NCBI GenBank assembly: GCA_937139495.1
Contig: CAKZQC010000001.1
Location: forward strand, 62,001-126,000
Direction: 5' to 3'
DNA: 64,000 nucleotides
Origin: an uncultured Saprospiraceae bacterium
GTDB taxonomy: Bacteria; Bacteroidota; Bacteroidia; Chitinophagales; Saprospiraceae
The notes under the pieces are model-generated. The model searched no databases, had not been told where the DNA came from, and saw only the letters and a list, made by a program, of their open reading frames with translations. Of this stretch, positions 1-7,940 are shown piece after piece. The stretch's first letter is position 1. Each line of letters begins with the position of its first letter. The position numbers were made by a program, and so were the translations under genes.

Positions 1-149
1 ACAAGGGAAATACAACCGTTAATAAAACACTATTTTTGTACAACAAGTGATTTTCTAACAAAAGTTAAGTAGCTAGTATTTGTATTTTTATTTAAATAAT
101 GTGTATTTTAGAGGTCATTCTATTTCTAGCAACAAAAACGTCATTAAAT

Positions 150-710
150 ATGAAAAACAAGCGTACTTATTTGATCGAGACCGCTAGACTTGGGTTACGT
201 ACTTGGCGAGTAGCGGATCAAGCACCTTTTGCTGTTATCAATGCCAATGAACAAGTCATGGAATACTTTCCGAGCCGTATGAGTTGGCAACAGACACAAG
301 ATTATATTGACCGAATCCGCCAACATTTTCTGCAACATGGCTTCGGTTTGTATGTAGTAGATGAGCTCGCAACAGGAAAAATGATTGGTTGTGTAGGCTT
401 CAATAAACCCACTTTCAAAGCTGATTTTATGCCTTGTGTAGAAATCGCTTGGCGATTACATCCACAAGTATGGGGGCAAGGTTATGCGACCGAAGCTGCT
501 CAGGCTTGTTTGGATTATGGCTGGCAGACTTTGGGGCTAGAGGAGGTGACTTCCTTTACGGCAATCGCCAACAAACGTTCGGCTCGCATTATGCAAAAAA
601 TAGGCATGGAGCGAAAAGGCGAATTTGACCACCCCAATTTATCTTCTACCCATTGGTTGTGCCCACACGTTTGGTATCGTATCCAATCGCCAACTATTGG
701 AGCAAAATAG
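150..710 (+). CDS. GNAT family N-acetyltransferase (RimJ/RimL type)
   Basis: About 186 residues of the Acetyltransf_3 type, which move an acetyl group from acetyl-CoA to an amine. The N-terminal 'TARLGLRTWR' strand, the central 'GMIG-VGF' type strand, the acetyl-CoA loop 'WGQGYATEAAQACLDYG' and the C-terminal 'RSARIMQKIGMERKGEF' helix-turn are all in the usual order. The frame opens at 99, but the ATG at 150 (MKNKRTYLIET) gives a normal family N-terminus, so it is preferred. The gene is monocistronic, ending 335 bases before secDF. The substrate cannot be told from sequence. Confidence 0.9.
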   Translation: MKNKRTYLIETARLGLRTWRVADQAPFAVINANEQVMEYFPSRMSWQQTQDYIDRIRQHFLQHGFGLYVVDELATGKMIGCVGFNKPTFKADFMPCVEIAWRLHPQVWGQGYATEAAQACLDYGWQTLGLEEVTSFTAIANKRSARIMQKIGMERKGEFDHPNLSSTHWLCPHVWYRIQSPTIGAK

Positions 711-1044
711 TATCCAATAGCGTATATAATTTGGCTTTAACACGCTTAGTGGCAAACTTTAGCGGTAATTATTGGTAGCACATTGCGAAACATTCCCATT
801 TTATTCTATATTTGCACTCAATTTGTCAAGGAACAACACGTTCTTTGTTAGGTAGAATAAGCAGATAAAACATAAAAGTTTCATAGTTCAAAGTTGCTTT
901 GCAACAGCATTACATCTAAAATGAAATGCTTTTTTTCGTTAAGCTAGCATGAAAAATATTTTTTTTGAGGTAGCTTGATTAATAAAAAAAACATCATTTT
1001 AGGCGGAAGCCTAGCCAAAACAACTTCATTAATTTCTAATCAAA
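711..1044 (+). promoter_or_regulatory. Promoter and long 5' leader of secDF
   Basis: This 334-base gap has no convincing ORF. A Bacteroidota-type promoter is visible: TTG at 783-785, a 21-base spacer, and the -7 box TATATTTG at 807-814, implying a leader of roughly 220 bases. The leader contains a small hairpin (AGTTGC-TTT-GCAAC region near 890-905) and a T-rich stretch near 930. The function of the leader is unknown. Confidence 0.55.
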
Positions 1045-4000
1045 ATGCAAGGAAAAGCCCTTATAAAGTTTTTTACGATACTCGCACTAATCGTCGTATT
1101 GTACCAGTTTTTGTTATGGATTCCTACACGTAGTGTAGAGCGTAACGCAGATGCTTACGCCGAAAGTGCTGTAAGCAGTATCCCAGACGGTGATGATAAA
1201 ACTTTCAAAGAAATCAAAAAGGATTCGTTTCGTTTCTCTTATCTAGATTCTGTATCGAGTACGACTGTATTCAGTATTCCTTTCGTTAAGGATTATTCTT
1301 ACAAAGAACTCAAAAAGCAACAAATTGCTTGGGGTTTGGATTTGCAAGGCGGTATGTCTGTCGTGATGCAAGTGGATCTCAAAGAAGTAATTGGGGAATT
1401 GGCACAATCTAAAGAGCCTAATTTCTTGAAAGCATTGGACGAAGCAGAGAAAGCACAAAGTGCGACACAATCTGATTTTGTAACGCTATTTGGCGAGCAG
1501 TACGCTGCTTTGAATACAGGTACGCCGTTATCTCGTTATTTCTTGCTCAATGACCAACTCAAAACAGAAGGACTAACGATTGAATCAACAGATAGTGAAG
1601 TACTATTGTTGATTCGTAGAGTAGCGACTTCTACGGTCAAGAGTACGCACAAGTTGCTCAAAGAACGTATTGACAAATTTGGTGTATCACAACCTACTGT
1701 TTCATTGGACGAAAGTACCGATAGAATCACAGTAGAACTTCCAGGTATCCGCAATCCAAAGCGTGCTAGAGAATACTTACAAGCTACGGCTAACCTAGAG
1801 TTCTGGGAATTGTTACAAGCCAATGAAGTGATTGGTTCTTTGGTGAATCTGAACGAATTGCTTAGAAAGCAAGAAGTAGCACTCAAAAATAAAAATAACA
1901 ACACAACAGTTGATACAGGTGCTGTAGCAGCTATTGATACTGCTGCTGTAGATACTACAGGAAGTGATTTGGGAAGTGACTTAGGAGGTGATTTGGCTAG
2001 TGATTCTGCTGCACAAGCAGAAAATCCGTTGTTCAAATATCTTAATCCTTACCAAGATGCCAACGCTGTAATAGGTGTAGCTGAAGGTCGTGATAGAGCT
2101 AAAGTAATGGCAATTTTGAACAGTGCTGAAGCAAAACGTATTTTGCCACGTGCCGCTCGTTTTGCTTGGGCTGCCAAGCCTATTGCTAGAGAGATTCTTA
2201 ACGACGACTCTAAAGACAAAAAATTATACTACTTATATGCTATCAATACAAGAGGTAGAGATAAGTCAAAATTGACAGGAGAGTTAGTAACTAACGCTAC
2301 TGCTACTCCTGACCCAAGTGGTCGTCCAGGATATGCTGTATCGTTGGATATGAACGAAGAAGGAGCTAGAATCTGGAAAAAGATGACTGGCGACAACGTT
2401 GGTAAACAAGTAGCTGTTGTATTGGACAATGAAATCTATTCAGCTCCTAACGTAAACGAAGCGATTGGTGGTGGAAGTACTAGTATATCAGGTAGTTTTG
2501 ATGAGTTTAGCGAAGCAAGTGACTTAGCAAACATCTTGAGTATTGGTAAATTGCCTTCTAAACCTATTATTATAGAAGAAGCGGTAATCGGACCAACTTT
2601 GGGTGCGGCTACGGTATCAGCAGGATTGTGGTCTTTGGCTATTGGTTTTGTTTTGGTCTTGCTATTTATGTTGGGTTACTATGGTACTGCTGGTATTATT
2701 GCAGTAGTGTGTTTGTTCCTCAATATCTTCTTTATATTGGGTACATTGGCTTCCTTTGGTACGGTATTGACCTTTGCAGGAATTGCAGGTATTGTATTGA
2801 CAATCGGTATGGCGGTCGATGCTAGTGTTATTATCTTTGAGCGGATTCGAGAGGAAATGCGACAAGGTGCACACTGGAAAGATGCCGTTGCAGATGGTTT
2901 CAAATATTCGTATTCGGCTATTTTAGATGCCAACTTGACAACTCTAGCAGTTGCTGTTATCCTTTATTTCTTTGGTTTAGGTCCTATCAAGGGTTTTGCT
3001 ACAGTATTGGGTATTGGTGTGGTTTGTTCTGTATTCTCAGCGGTATTGGTTGGACGTATGTTGTTCGACAATCGTGTAGAGAAAAACAAAGAAACTTCTG
3101 TCTGGTTGAACTGGTCAAAAGATGTATTGGCTAATCCGGGTATTGATTTCTTGGGCAAACGTAAGATGGCTTATATGATTTCGGGTATCGTATTGATAGC
3201 TGGTATCGGTTCTATGATTGCACGTGGATTTGAGTTAGGAATTGACCTTCAAGGTGGTCGTTCTTATACAGTAGAATTTGCAGAAGCAGTGAACACACAA
3301 GACCTCAAAAAAGAGCTAACAGCTCAGTTTACTACAGTTGGGGAAGACCAAGACAATGTAGATAAAATCTTAGTAAGAGAGTTTAGCAAAGGTAACCAAG
3401 TGAAAATTACAACCTCGTTCTTGCAGAACATGGATGTAGCTGGCAATACTGATTCTGTTATTCTATCGAAAGTATATGATGCTTCTAAAGCATACTCAGG
3501 AGGTACTACTCCACGTACAGATTTCGAAAATGCAGTAGCTGATTCTGGAGAGAAAGCATTCTTTTTGACTGCCAACTCTAAAGTAGGAGCAACGATTGCA
3601 GATGATATTAGAGGTTCGGCAGGTATGGCAGCAGGTTTATCATTGTTGTTTATCTTCTTCTACTTATTGGTACGTTTCAACAAATGGCAATATTCAGCAG
3701 GTGCCTTGGCGGCATTGTTGCACGATGTATTGTTTGTACTATCAATCTTCTCTCTATTGAGAGGTATTTTGCCTTTCTCACTAGAAATCAATCAAGAGTT
3801 TATTGCCGCTATCCTAACAGTTATCGGTTATTCGATAAATGATACGGTGGTTGTGTTTGATAGAATTCGTGAAGTAGGTAGAGATATGCAGGACAGAGCT
3901 TCTTTCAAGGAAATTGCTAACATTGCATTGAACAGTACGGTTAGTCGTACGGTTATCACTTCCTTGACTACTATGATGGTAGTATTCATCTTGTTCCTAT

Positions 4001-4197
4001 TCGGTGGAGATGGTATTAGAGGATTTGCTTTTGCATTGGTAGTTGGTATCTTGGTAGGTACGTATTCTTCTATCTTTATTGCTACGCCAATAGTAGCAGA
4101 TGCCATTGGAGATAGCAATATCTTTGATGAGCCAGAAGTAGAAATGGAAAATGCACCAGAAGCAGATGATGCTGTTCCGCCTACATTACCAGCATAA
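1045..4197 (+). CDS. secDF: Protein translocase subunit SecDF (SecD-SecF fusion)
   Basis: A 1050-residue fusion of SecD and SecF, the proton-driven accessory factors of the Sec translocon in the inner membrane. The N-terminal membrane anchor is followed by a P1 head region and the SecD signature 'WGLDLQGGMSVVMQVD' (about 97-112). A SecD membrane bundle with 'GMAVDASVIIFERIREE' follows near 590. A second half (from about 710) starts with 'ELGIDLQGGRSYTVEF' and carries the SecF bundle with 'SINDTVVVFDRIREVGR' near 930-945. Fused SecDF of about 1000 residues is usual in Bacteroidota. The low-complexity insert rich in Asp, Ser and Gly near residues 290-325 is probably a lineage-specific linker. 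A terminator follows directly. Confidence 0.97.
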   Translation: MQGKALIKFFTILALIVVLYQFLLWIPTRSVERNADAYAESAVSSIPDGDDKTFKEIKKDSFRFSYLDSVSSTTVFSIPFVKDYSYKELKKQQIAWGLDLQGGMSVVMQVDLKEVIGELAQSKEPNFLKALDEAEKAQSATQSDFVTLFGEQYAALNTGTPLSRYFLLNDQLKTEGLTIESTDSEVLLLIRRVATSTVKSTHKLLKERIDKFGVSQPTVSLDESTDRITVELPGIRNPKRAREYLQATANLEFWELLQANEVIGSLVNLNELLRKQEVALKNKNNNTTVDTGAVAAIDTAAVDTTGSDLGSDLGGDLASDSAAQAENPLFKYLNPYQDANAVIGVAEGRDRAKVMAILNSAEAKRILPRAARFAWAAKPIAREILNDDSKDKKLYYLYAINTRGRDKSKLTGELVTNATATPDPSGRPGYAVSLDMNEEGARIWKKMTGDNVGKQVAVVLDNEIYSAPNVNEAIGGGSTSISGSFDEFSEASDLANILSIGKLPSKPIIIEEAVIGPTLGAATVSAGLWSLAIGFVLVLLFMLGYYGTAGIIAVVCLFLNIFFILGTLASFGTVLTFAGIAGIVLTIGMAVDASVIIFERIREEMRQGAHWKDAVADGFKYSYSAILDANLTTLAVAVILYFFGLGPIKGFATVLGIGVVCSVFSAVLVGRMLFDNRVEKNKETSVWLNWSKDVLANPGIDFLGKRKMAYMISGIVLIAGIGSMIARGFELGIDLQGGRSYTVEFAEAVNTQDLKKELTAQFTTVGEDQDNVDKILVREFSKGNQVKITTSFLQNMDVAGNTDSVILSKVYDASKAYSGGTTPRTDFENAVADSGEKAFFLTANSKVGATIADDIRGSAGMAAGLSLLFIFFYLLVRFNKWQYSAGALAALLHDVLFVLSIFSLLRGILPFSLEINQEFIAAILTVIGYSINDTVVVFDRIREVGRDMQDRASFKEIANIALNSTVSRTVITSLTTMMVVFILFLFGGDGIRGFAFALVVGILVGTYSSIFIATPIVADAIGDSNIFDEPEVEMENAPEADDAVPPTLPA

Positions 4198-4230
4198 TTT
4201 ATAAGACAACTAAGTTAATTATACTATAAT

Positions 4231-4267
4231 AAGAGGTAGTTTGCGAAAGCAGGCTACCTCTTTTTTT
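4231..4267 (+). terminator. Intrinsic terminator after secDF
   Basis: The stem AGAGGTAG/CTACCTCT encloses a 14-base loop and is followed by a run of seven T. Confidence 0.85.
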
Positions 4268-4448
4268 GTGAACTTCTATTAAAAAATGTTATCTTTGCAT
4301 TGCAATAAGCGACACGCTTCACAAAATGCTTTGTAGCTATACTAACTATTATAGAGTTAGTAATTGGTTTGATAGTTGACTGACTTCGTCTATCAAATTT
4401 ATTTAAGCGTTCTGAAAAGCGTATTACCAATCAAAAAAATAAACGATT
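4265..4448 (+). promoter_or_regulatory. Promoter and structured 5' leader of the hydroxylase gene
   Basis: TTTG (4265-4268) and TATCTTTG (4290-4297), 21 bases apart, form a good Bacteroidota promoter. The deduced leader of about 145 bases holds two stems: CTAAC...GTTAG near 4340-4360, and TTTGATAG...CTATCAAA near 4370-4400. Whether they regulate the gene cannot be judged from one sequence. Confidence 0.5.
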
Positions 4449-5108
4449 ATGAGAGATAATCAATTTGTATCTGCAAAGAATGAATCTCCAAGAATGTTTA
4501 GCAATGACTTGTTAGACAAATTTTCAAGAGCTCACCCTATTATCGTTCCTATTGTATTTTTGCCACTCATTAGCTATTTCATTTATTCAGCTTTTGCCAA
4601 TCATGGTATGACATGGGGCAGAGCTATCGGCTGGTTTGTAGCAGGGTTATTTGTCTGGTCAATATTCGAATACATTATGCACCGCTATGTGTTCCACTTG
4701 CATATTGACTCAGAGTTTGGCAAGAAGTTTCACTTCTATGTACACGGCGTACACCACGATTACCCAAATGATGAAATGCGTTTGGTGATACCTCCTGGAG
4801 CATCATTGATACTCGCAGTGATTATGTACTGGGTCTTTTATGGCATTGTATTAGGGCTAGGAGGCGACTTAGGCATTGTGTCTATGTTCTTTGCGGCTTT
4901 TGTCTTTGGCTATGTTTGTTACGATATGATGCACTATGCTACGCATTATTTCAATTTCAAAGTAAAATGGTTTCAGGATATCAAGCGCAATCACTTGGAT
5001 CACCATTATGTAGATCACGACAAAGGTTTTGGTTTGAGCAATGTGTTCTGGGATAAAGTATTCGGTACCGAACAAGAAAGTATTAAGCGCAAGCGCGACA
5101 AAAAATAA
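4449..5108 (+). CDS. Fatty acid hydroxylase / sterol desaturase superfamily protein
   Basis: A 219-residue integral membrane di-iron enzyme of the FA hydroxylase superfamily. All histidine boxes are present: 'HRYVFH' (HX4H), 'HGVHHDYP' (HXXHH), 'HYATHYF' (HX3H) and 'HLDHHYVDH' (HXXHH). Hydrophobic segments near residues 30-50, 60-80, 120-140 and 145-165 form the membrane core. The arrangement resembles fatty acid 2-hydroxylases, which would fit the 2-hydroxylated lipids known from Bacteroidota, but the substrate is inference. It stands alone between two terminators and has its own promoter. Confidence 0.88.
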   Translation: MRDNQFVSAKNESPRMFSNDLLDKFSRAHPIIVPIVFLPLISYFIYSAFANHGMTWGRAIGWFVAGLFVWSIFEYIMHRYVFHLHIDSEFGKKFHFYVHGVHHDYPNDEMRLVIPPGASLILAVIMYWVFYGIVLGLGGDLGIVSMFFAAFVFGYVCYDMMHYATHYFNFKVKWFQDIKRNHLDHHYVDHDKGFGLSNVFWDKVFGTEQESIKRKRDKK

Positions 5109-5139
5109 ACCTTTCCCTATGGGGAATTGAAAAATAGAC

Positions 5140-5176
5140 GACTCCTCCCGAATTTGATTTTGGAGGAGTTTTTTTG
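5140..5176 (+). terminator. Intrinsic terminator after the hydroxylase gene
   Basis: ACTCCTCC pairs with GGAGGAGT across a 13-base loop, followed by T7. Confidence 0.8.
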
Positions 5177-5219
5177 TATCTTAGTTATCCTTCACTATTT
5201 ATAAAAAAAATAACTACAC

Positions 5220-5837
5220 ATGAAAAAATTAATCTACACGATCTTAATTTTTTGCTTGGGGGCAAATCTAGCAACGGCCCAAAAGCAGGATTCTATCAAT
5301 TTGACTGCCTTTTCGGGAGTAGCAGTAGAACAAGGCATCGAATTGCTCTGGAAAACGAACGGGGAGTACAACGCCAAGGAATTTGGCGTGGAGCGCTCAC
5401 TTGATGGACTTACTTTTGAGTCAGTCAAAACGATGGCTTGCAAAAACAATGTAACCGAGGAGCAAACGTATCGTTTGGCAGAAGATGGCATCTATCGTTC
5501 GGTGGTTTATTATCGTCTCAAGATGGTCGGTGCTACTACTGAAAGCTACTCCAATACTATTGCAGTGGTTCGAAAAGATATAGAAGAGTTCCCTGCTATT
5601 ATGGTTTTTCCTACGATTGTACAGGATCATATCAATGTGTTTAAAAATTCAGATGAAGATTTGACCGATGCCCAAATTCGCATTTTCAATATGAGTGGAC
5701 AGTTGATGCATAGTCAATCGATACAAGATGATTTTATCAAGATCAATGTACCTTTGGCCGCTTATGCTAGAGGAGCGTACGTGCTAGAAGTTCGCAAAGG
5801 AAAATTCGCTAGCAAGACCAAATTTGTAAAACAATAA
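5220..5837 (+). CDS. Secreted protein with T9SS type A sorting domain
   Basis: A 205-residue exported protein. It has a Sec signal peptide (MKKLIYTILIFCLGANLATAQ, cleavage near residue 20). A beta-rich region follows with 'ELLWKTNGEYNAKEFGVERS' and 'VVYYRLKMV', the small fibronectin-like repeat commonly found next to T9SS signals. The C-terminal ~75 residues match a Por secretion signal: 'IMVFPTIVQDHINV', 'IRIFNMSGQLM' and 'GAYVLEVRKGKFASKTKFVKQ'. It is probably a surface-displayed or released protein with no catalytic domain. The body is very short, so it may be an adhesin remnant or an accessory surface protein. Confidence 0.88.
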   Translation: MKKLIYTILIFCLGANLATAQKQDSINLTAFSGVAVEQGIELLWKTNGEYNAKEFGVERSLDGLTFESVKTMACKNNVTEEQTYRLAEDGIYRSVVYYRLKMVGATTESYSNTIAVVRKDIEEFPAIMVFPTIVQDHINVFKNSDEDLTDAQIRIFNMSGQLMHSQSIQDDFIKINVPLAAYARGAYVLEVRKGKFASKTKFVKQ

Positions 5838-5865
5838 CGCTTATCTAATCAACGCTTATTTAATC

Positions 5866-6204
5866 ATGGCTAAAAAGAAAAAACTTACGTACTATTCGAC
5901 CAATCCTGATTCTGTCTGGAATGATGGAGATAACGAATCGGTCGAAACGATTGCGCCAGCAGAGCAGAAGCTCCGTGTATTGCGAGACAAGAAGCAACGC
6001 AGAGGCAAAGAAGTAACTCTAATAACTGGTTTTGTCGGTACAGAAGACGACCTCAAAGACTTAGGCAAAACGCTCAAAGCTAAGTGTGGCGTAGGCGGTT
6101 CTGTCAAGGACGGCGAAATTATGATTCAAGGAAATCAGATAGATAAGGTCGTTGCCTTATTGCTAGATATGGGGTATAGCAAGACCAAAAAAAGTGGTGG
6201 ATAA
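5866..6204 (+). CDS. SUI1/YciH family translation factor
   Basis: A 112-residue protein of the eIF1/SUI1 fold (YciH in bacteria), associated with start-codon fidelity on the 30S subunit. The core runs from about residue 45: 'KEVTLITGFVGTEDDLKDLG', 'LKAKCGVGGSVKDGEIMIQG' and 'VVALLLDMGYSKTKKSGG'. The GVGGSVKDG loop is the family hallmark. The basic N-terminus (MAKKKKLTYYST) is typical of Bacteroidota members. It starts 28 bases after the T9SS gene and could be cotranscribed with it; a terminator follows. Confidence 0.93.
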   Translation: MAKKKKLTYYSTNPDSVWNDGDNESVETIAPAEQKLRVLRDKKQRRGKEVTLITGFVGTEDDLKDLGKTLKAKCGVGGSVKDGEIMIQGNQIDKVVALLLDMGYSKTKKSGG

Positions 6205-6223
6205 AGTAGTATTTGTCTCCACT

Positions 6224-6260
6224 AAGCAGCTATTGTTTTTTGAATAATAGCTGCTTTTTT
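6224..6260 (+). terminator. Intrinsic terminator after the SUI1 gene
   Basis: AAGCAGCTATT pairs with AATAGCTGCTT, then a T-run follows. Confidence 0.85.
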
Positions 6261-6318
6261 ATTACTATGAATTAAGGTGAAATATATAAAATGAGCAGGG
6301 TATTAATTTTAGGAAACT

Positions 6319-6537
6319 ATGATTGGGTTTAATAAGGATAAGTTACAAGAAGCAATTACAATTCTAGAAAGCCTTTAAAGGAATAATCTAACTATAAAAT
6401 TTACCTTTTTGGAAGATATGAAAAAAGAGGTTAGTATCTTGTTGGGAGAATGCCAAAAATCGCATACAGGAGATGTGCTAATTTTGAAATTTGGAGACTT
6501 TATACTAGGCGCAGCTCATCTTGTTCGTGGGGTGTAG
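6319..6537 (+). pseudogene. Small ORF interrupted by an in-frame stop
   Basis: Translation from ATG 6319 gives MIGFNKDKLQEAITILESL, then TAA at 6376-6378. The same frame stays open for another 52 codons ('RNNLTIKFTFLEDMKKEVSI...' to '...ILGAAHLVRGV') and ends at TAG 6535. The two pieces read like one small soluble protein with a nonsense mutation. The family is not recognised. It could also be two short unrelated stretches or noncoding sequence. The rest of the 372-base gap between the SUI1 and YceI genes holds only the terminator. Confidence 0.35.
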
Positions 6538-6576
6538 CTGTGATTAGAAACTAAACTTAAACTAAAATCAAAATAA

Positions 6577-7104
6577 ATGAAAGCCTACCTATGCTTATTG
6601 GTAATAACAATGTTTTGCCAAACTACCCTAAACGCTCAACAAATCAATACAGAAGCGTCCGTAGTGAATTTTAAAGTCAAAAACATGGGGCTCAATACGG
6701 TCAAAGGCACCTTCAAAGGTATGGAGGGAATTGTGAATTTTGATGTCGAAAACTTAGATGAAGCGCACTTCTCGGTGACAATAGCGACTACTACGGTCGA
6801 TACGGACAATGACAAAAGAGATGCCCACCTCCAAAAAGATGATTTTTTTGGAGTAGAGAAATATCCAACCATTTCTTTTATATCCAGTAAGATTTACAAA
6901 ACAGAAACGGGCTATATCACCAAAGGAAAATTGACCATGTTAGGCGTAAGCAAAGAGATAGAATTGCCGTTTACCTACCAAAATAGTACGCTGGAAGGCA
7001 ATATGACACTCAAGCGAAAAGATTATGGTCTAGCCTCCAATTATGGTAATTTTATGGTAGGTAACAAGATTAAATTGACCATCAAATGCGTCTTGCAAGA
7101 ATAG
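6577..7104 (+). CDS. YceI family periplasmic lipocalin-like protein
   Basis: A 175-residue secreted protein. The signal peptide (MKAYLCLLVITMFCQTTLNAQ) is followed by a YceI beta-barrel: 'SVVNFKVKNMGLNTVKGTFKGM', 'GIVNFDVENLDEAHFSV', the conserved 'DKRDAHLQKDDFFGVEKYPTISF', then 'KGKLTMLGVSKEIELPF' and a terminal strand. The family binds isoprenoid or amide lipids and is often general-purpose. The gene converges on the downstream minus-strand gene, and its stop codon lies inside a large palindrome. Confidence 0.93.
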   Translation: MKAYLCLLVITMFCQTTLNAQQINTEASVVNFKVKNMGLNTVKGTFKGMEGIVNFDVENLDEAHFSVTIATTTVDTDNDKRDAHLQKDDFFGVEKYPTISFISSKIYKTETGYITKGKLTMLGVSKEIELPFTYQNSTLEGNMTLKRKDYGLASNYGNFMVGNKIKLTIKCVLQE

Positions 7105-7140
7105 AGGTTATTACGAATTAATTCGTAATAACCTCTATTC
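7099..7140. terminator. 42-bp perfect palindrome between convergent genes
   Basis: The sequence is perfectly self-complementary with its centre between 7119 and 7120 (core GAATTAATTC, arms ending at G7099 and C7140) and no loop. It includes the TAG of the YceI gene (7102-7104) and abuts the end of the opposing gene at 7142. A bidirectional terminator is the simplest reading. Confidence 0.65.
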
Positions 7141-7141
7141 C

Positions 7142-7867
7142 TTAGTTAGCGTTTTGGTTGGCAATTTTGGAGAGTGTTTTGGTGCTAATCTTGCGGCGTA
7201 TCATCAAGTTGGGACGACTTTCTTTGTCTTTTAGTGGTTCTTTGGTTGTTTTGTCAAAAAACAAAACAGAAACATCATAAGATTTTGGGCTGAGTGTATA
7301 TTGATTTTGTCGCAGACAACCAGCTTCTTTATCCTCATACACCACTGATTTGCCAATAAAATGAGCGGCATCTTGACGAACAAACGTTACTTTTTTATTC
7401 TGTGCTGTCAGTTTGTCCAAATTCAATGTTTCGGCTATATAATCAGCATCGAGCAATTTTTTGAGGGTCAAATCATTGGGGCAATCGTAGTACCAGACTG
7501 CAAAAGAATCTCTATCTATTTGTTTGATTTGCTTAATGGAAGTATAAATCGGAGTATTGGGGAGCGAAGTCATAAACTCATAATTGAGAATCCAATGCCC
7601 ATTTTTGTTGATGTCGCCCAATGGAATAGAATAGAGAATGACACTATCTTTGCCGCCACTAACATTCCAGACCTCTTGCGAGGTGTTGAGAGCGTCTTCG
7701 TGTGCTACGAAAGTACCCAAACTTAATTGGTGTAGCCGACTGATATTCTTTTCTAAATCCTGATAATAGTCCGCACTAAAAATATCTTTAGTAGATTTTT
7801 CGGTGCCTTTGGTTGATTGGCAACTAATTAGTAAGAAAAAAGAACAACTCAAAAGTAGATATTTCAT
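7142..7867 (-). CDS. Lipoprotein, possibly CpcT/CpeT-like
   Basis: A 241-residue exported lipoprotein if started at the ATG at 7867 (MKYLLLSCSFFLLISCQST). The lipobox is 'LISC', with Cys near residue 16. The upstream in-frame start at 7927 would bury the signal and is disfavoured. The mature part has 'DYYQDLEKNISRLHQLSLGTF', 'WHILNYEF'-type strands, a conserved-looking 'GKSVVYEDKEAGCLRQNQYTLS' and several Trp/Tyr residues. The layout is reminiscent of CpcT/CpeT-domain proteins, which also occur in non-photosynthetic Bacteroidota. The similarity is weak by eye, so the function is left open. Confidence 0.7.
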   Translation of the reverse strand: MKYLLLSCSFFLLISCQSTKGTEKSTKDIFSADYYQDLEKNISRLHQLSLGTFVAHEDALNTSQEVWNVSGGKDSVILYSIPLGDINKNGHWILNYEFMTSLPNTPIYTSIKQIKQIDRDSFAVWYYDCPNDLTLKKLLDADYIAETLNLDKLTAQNKKVTFVRQDAAHFIGKSVVYEDKEAGCLRQNQYTLSPKSYDVSVLFFDKTTKEPLKDKESRPNLMIRRKISTKTLSKIANQNAN

Positions 7868-7940
7868 AGCTCGTATTTTTTGTGTACCACTAAGATACAA
7901 AATAATCAATTGTAAGTAGCTGTGCAAAATTAAGTAAAGG

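Noticed and set aside
2628..2933. Short ORFs inside secDF on both strands
   Set aside because: Shadow frames of a clear coding sequence.
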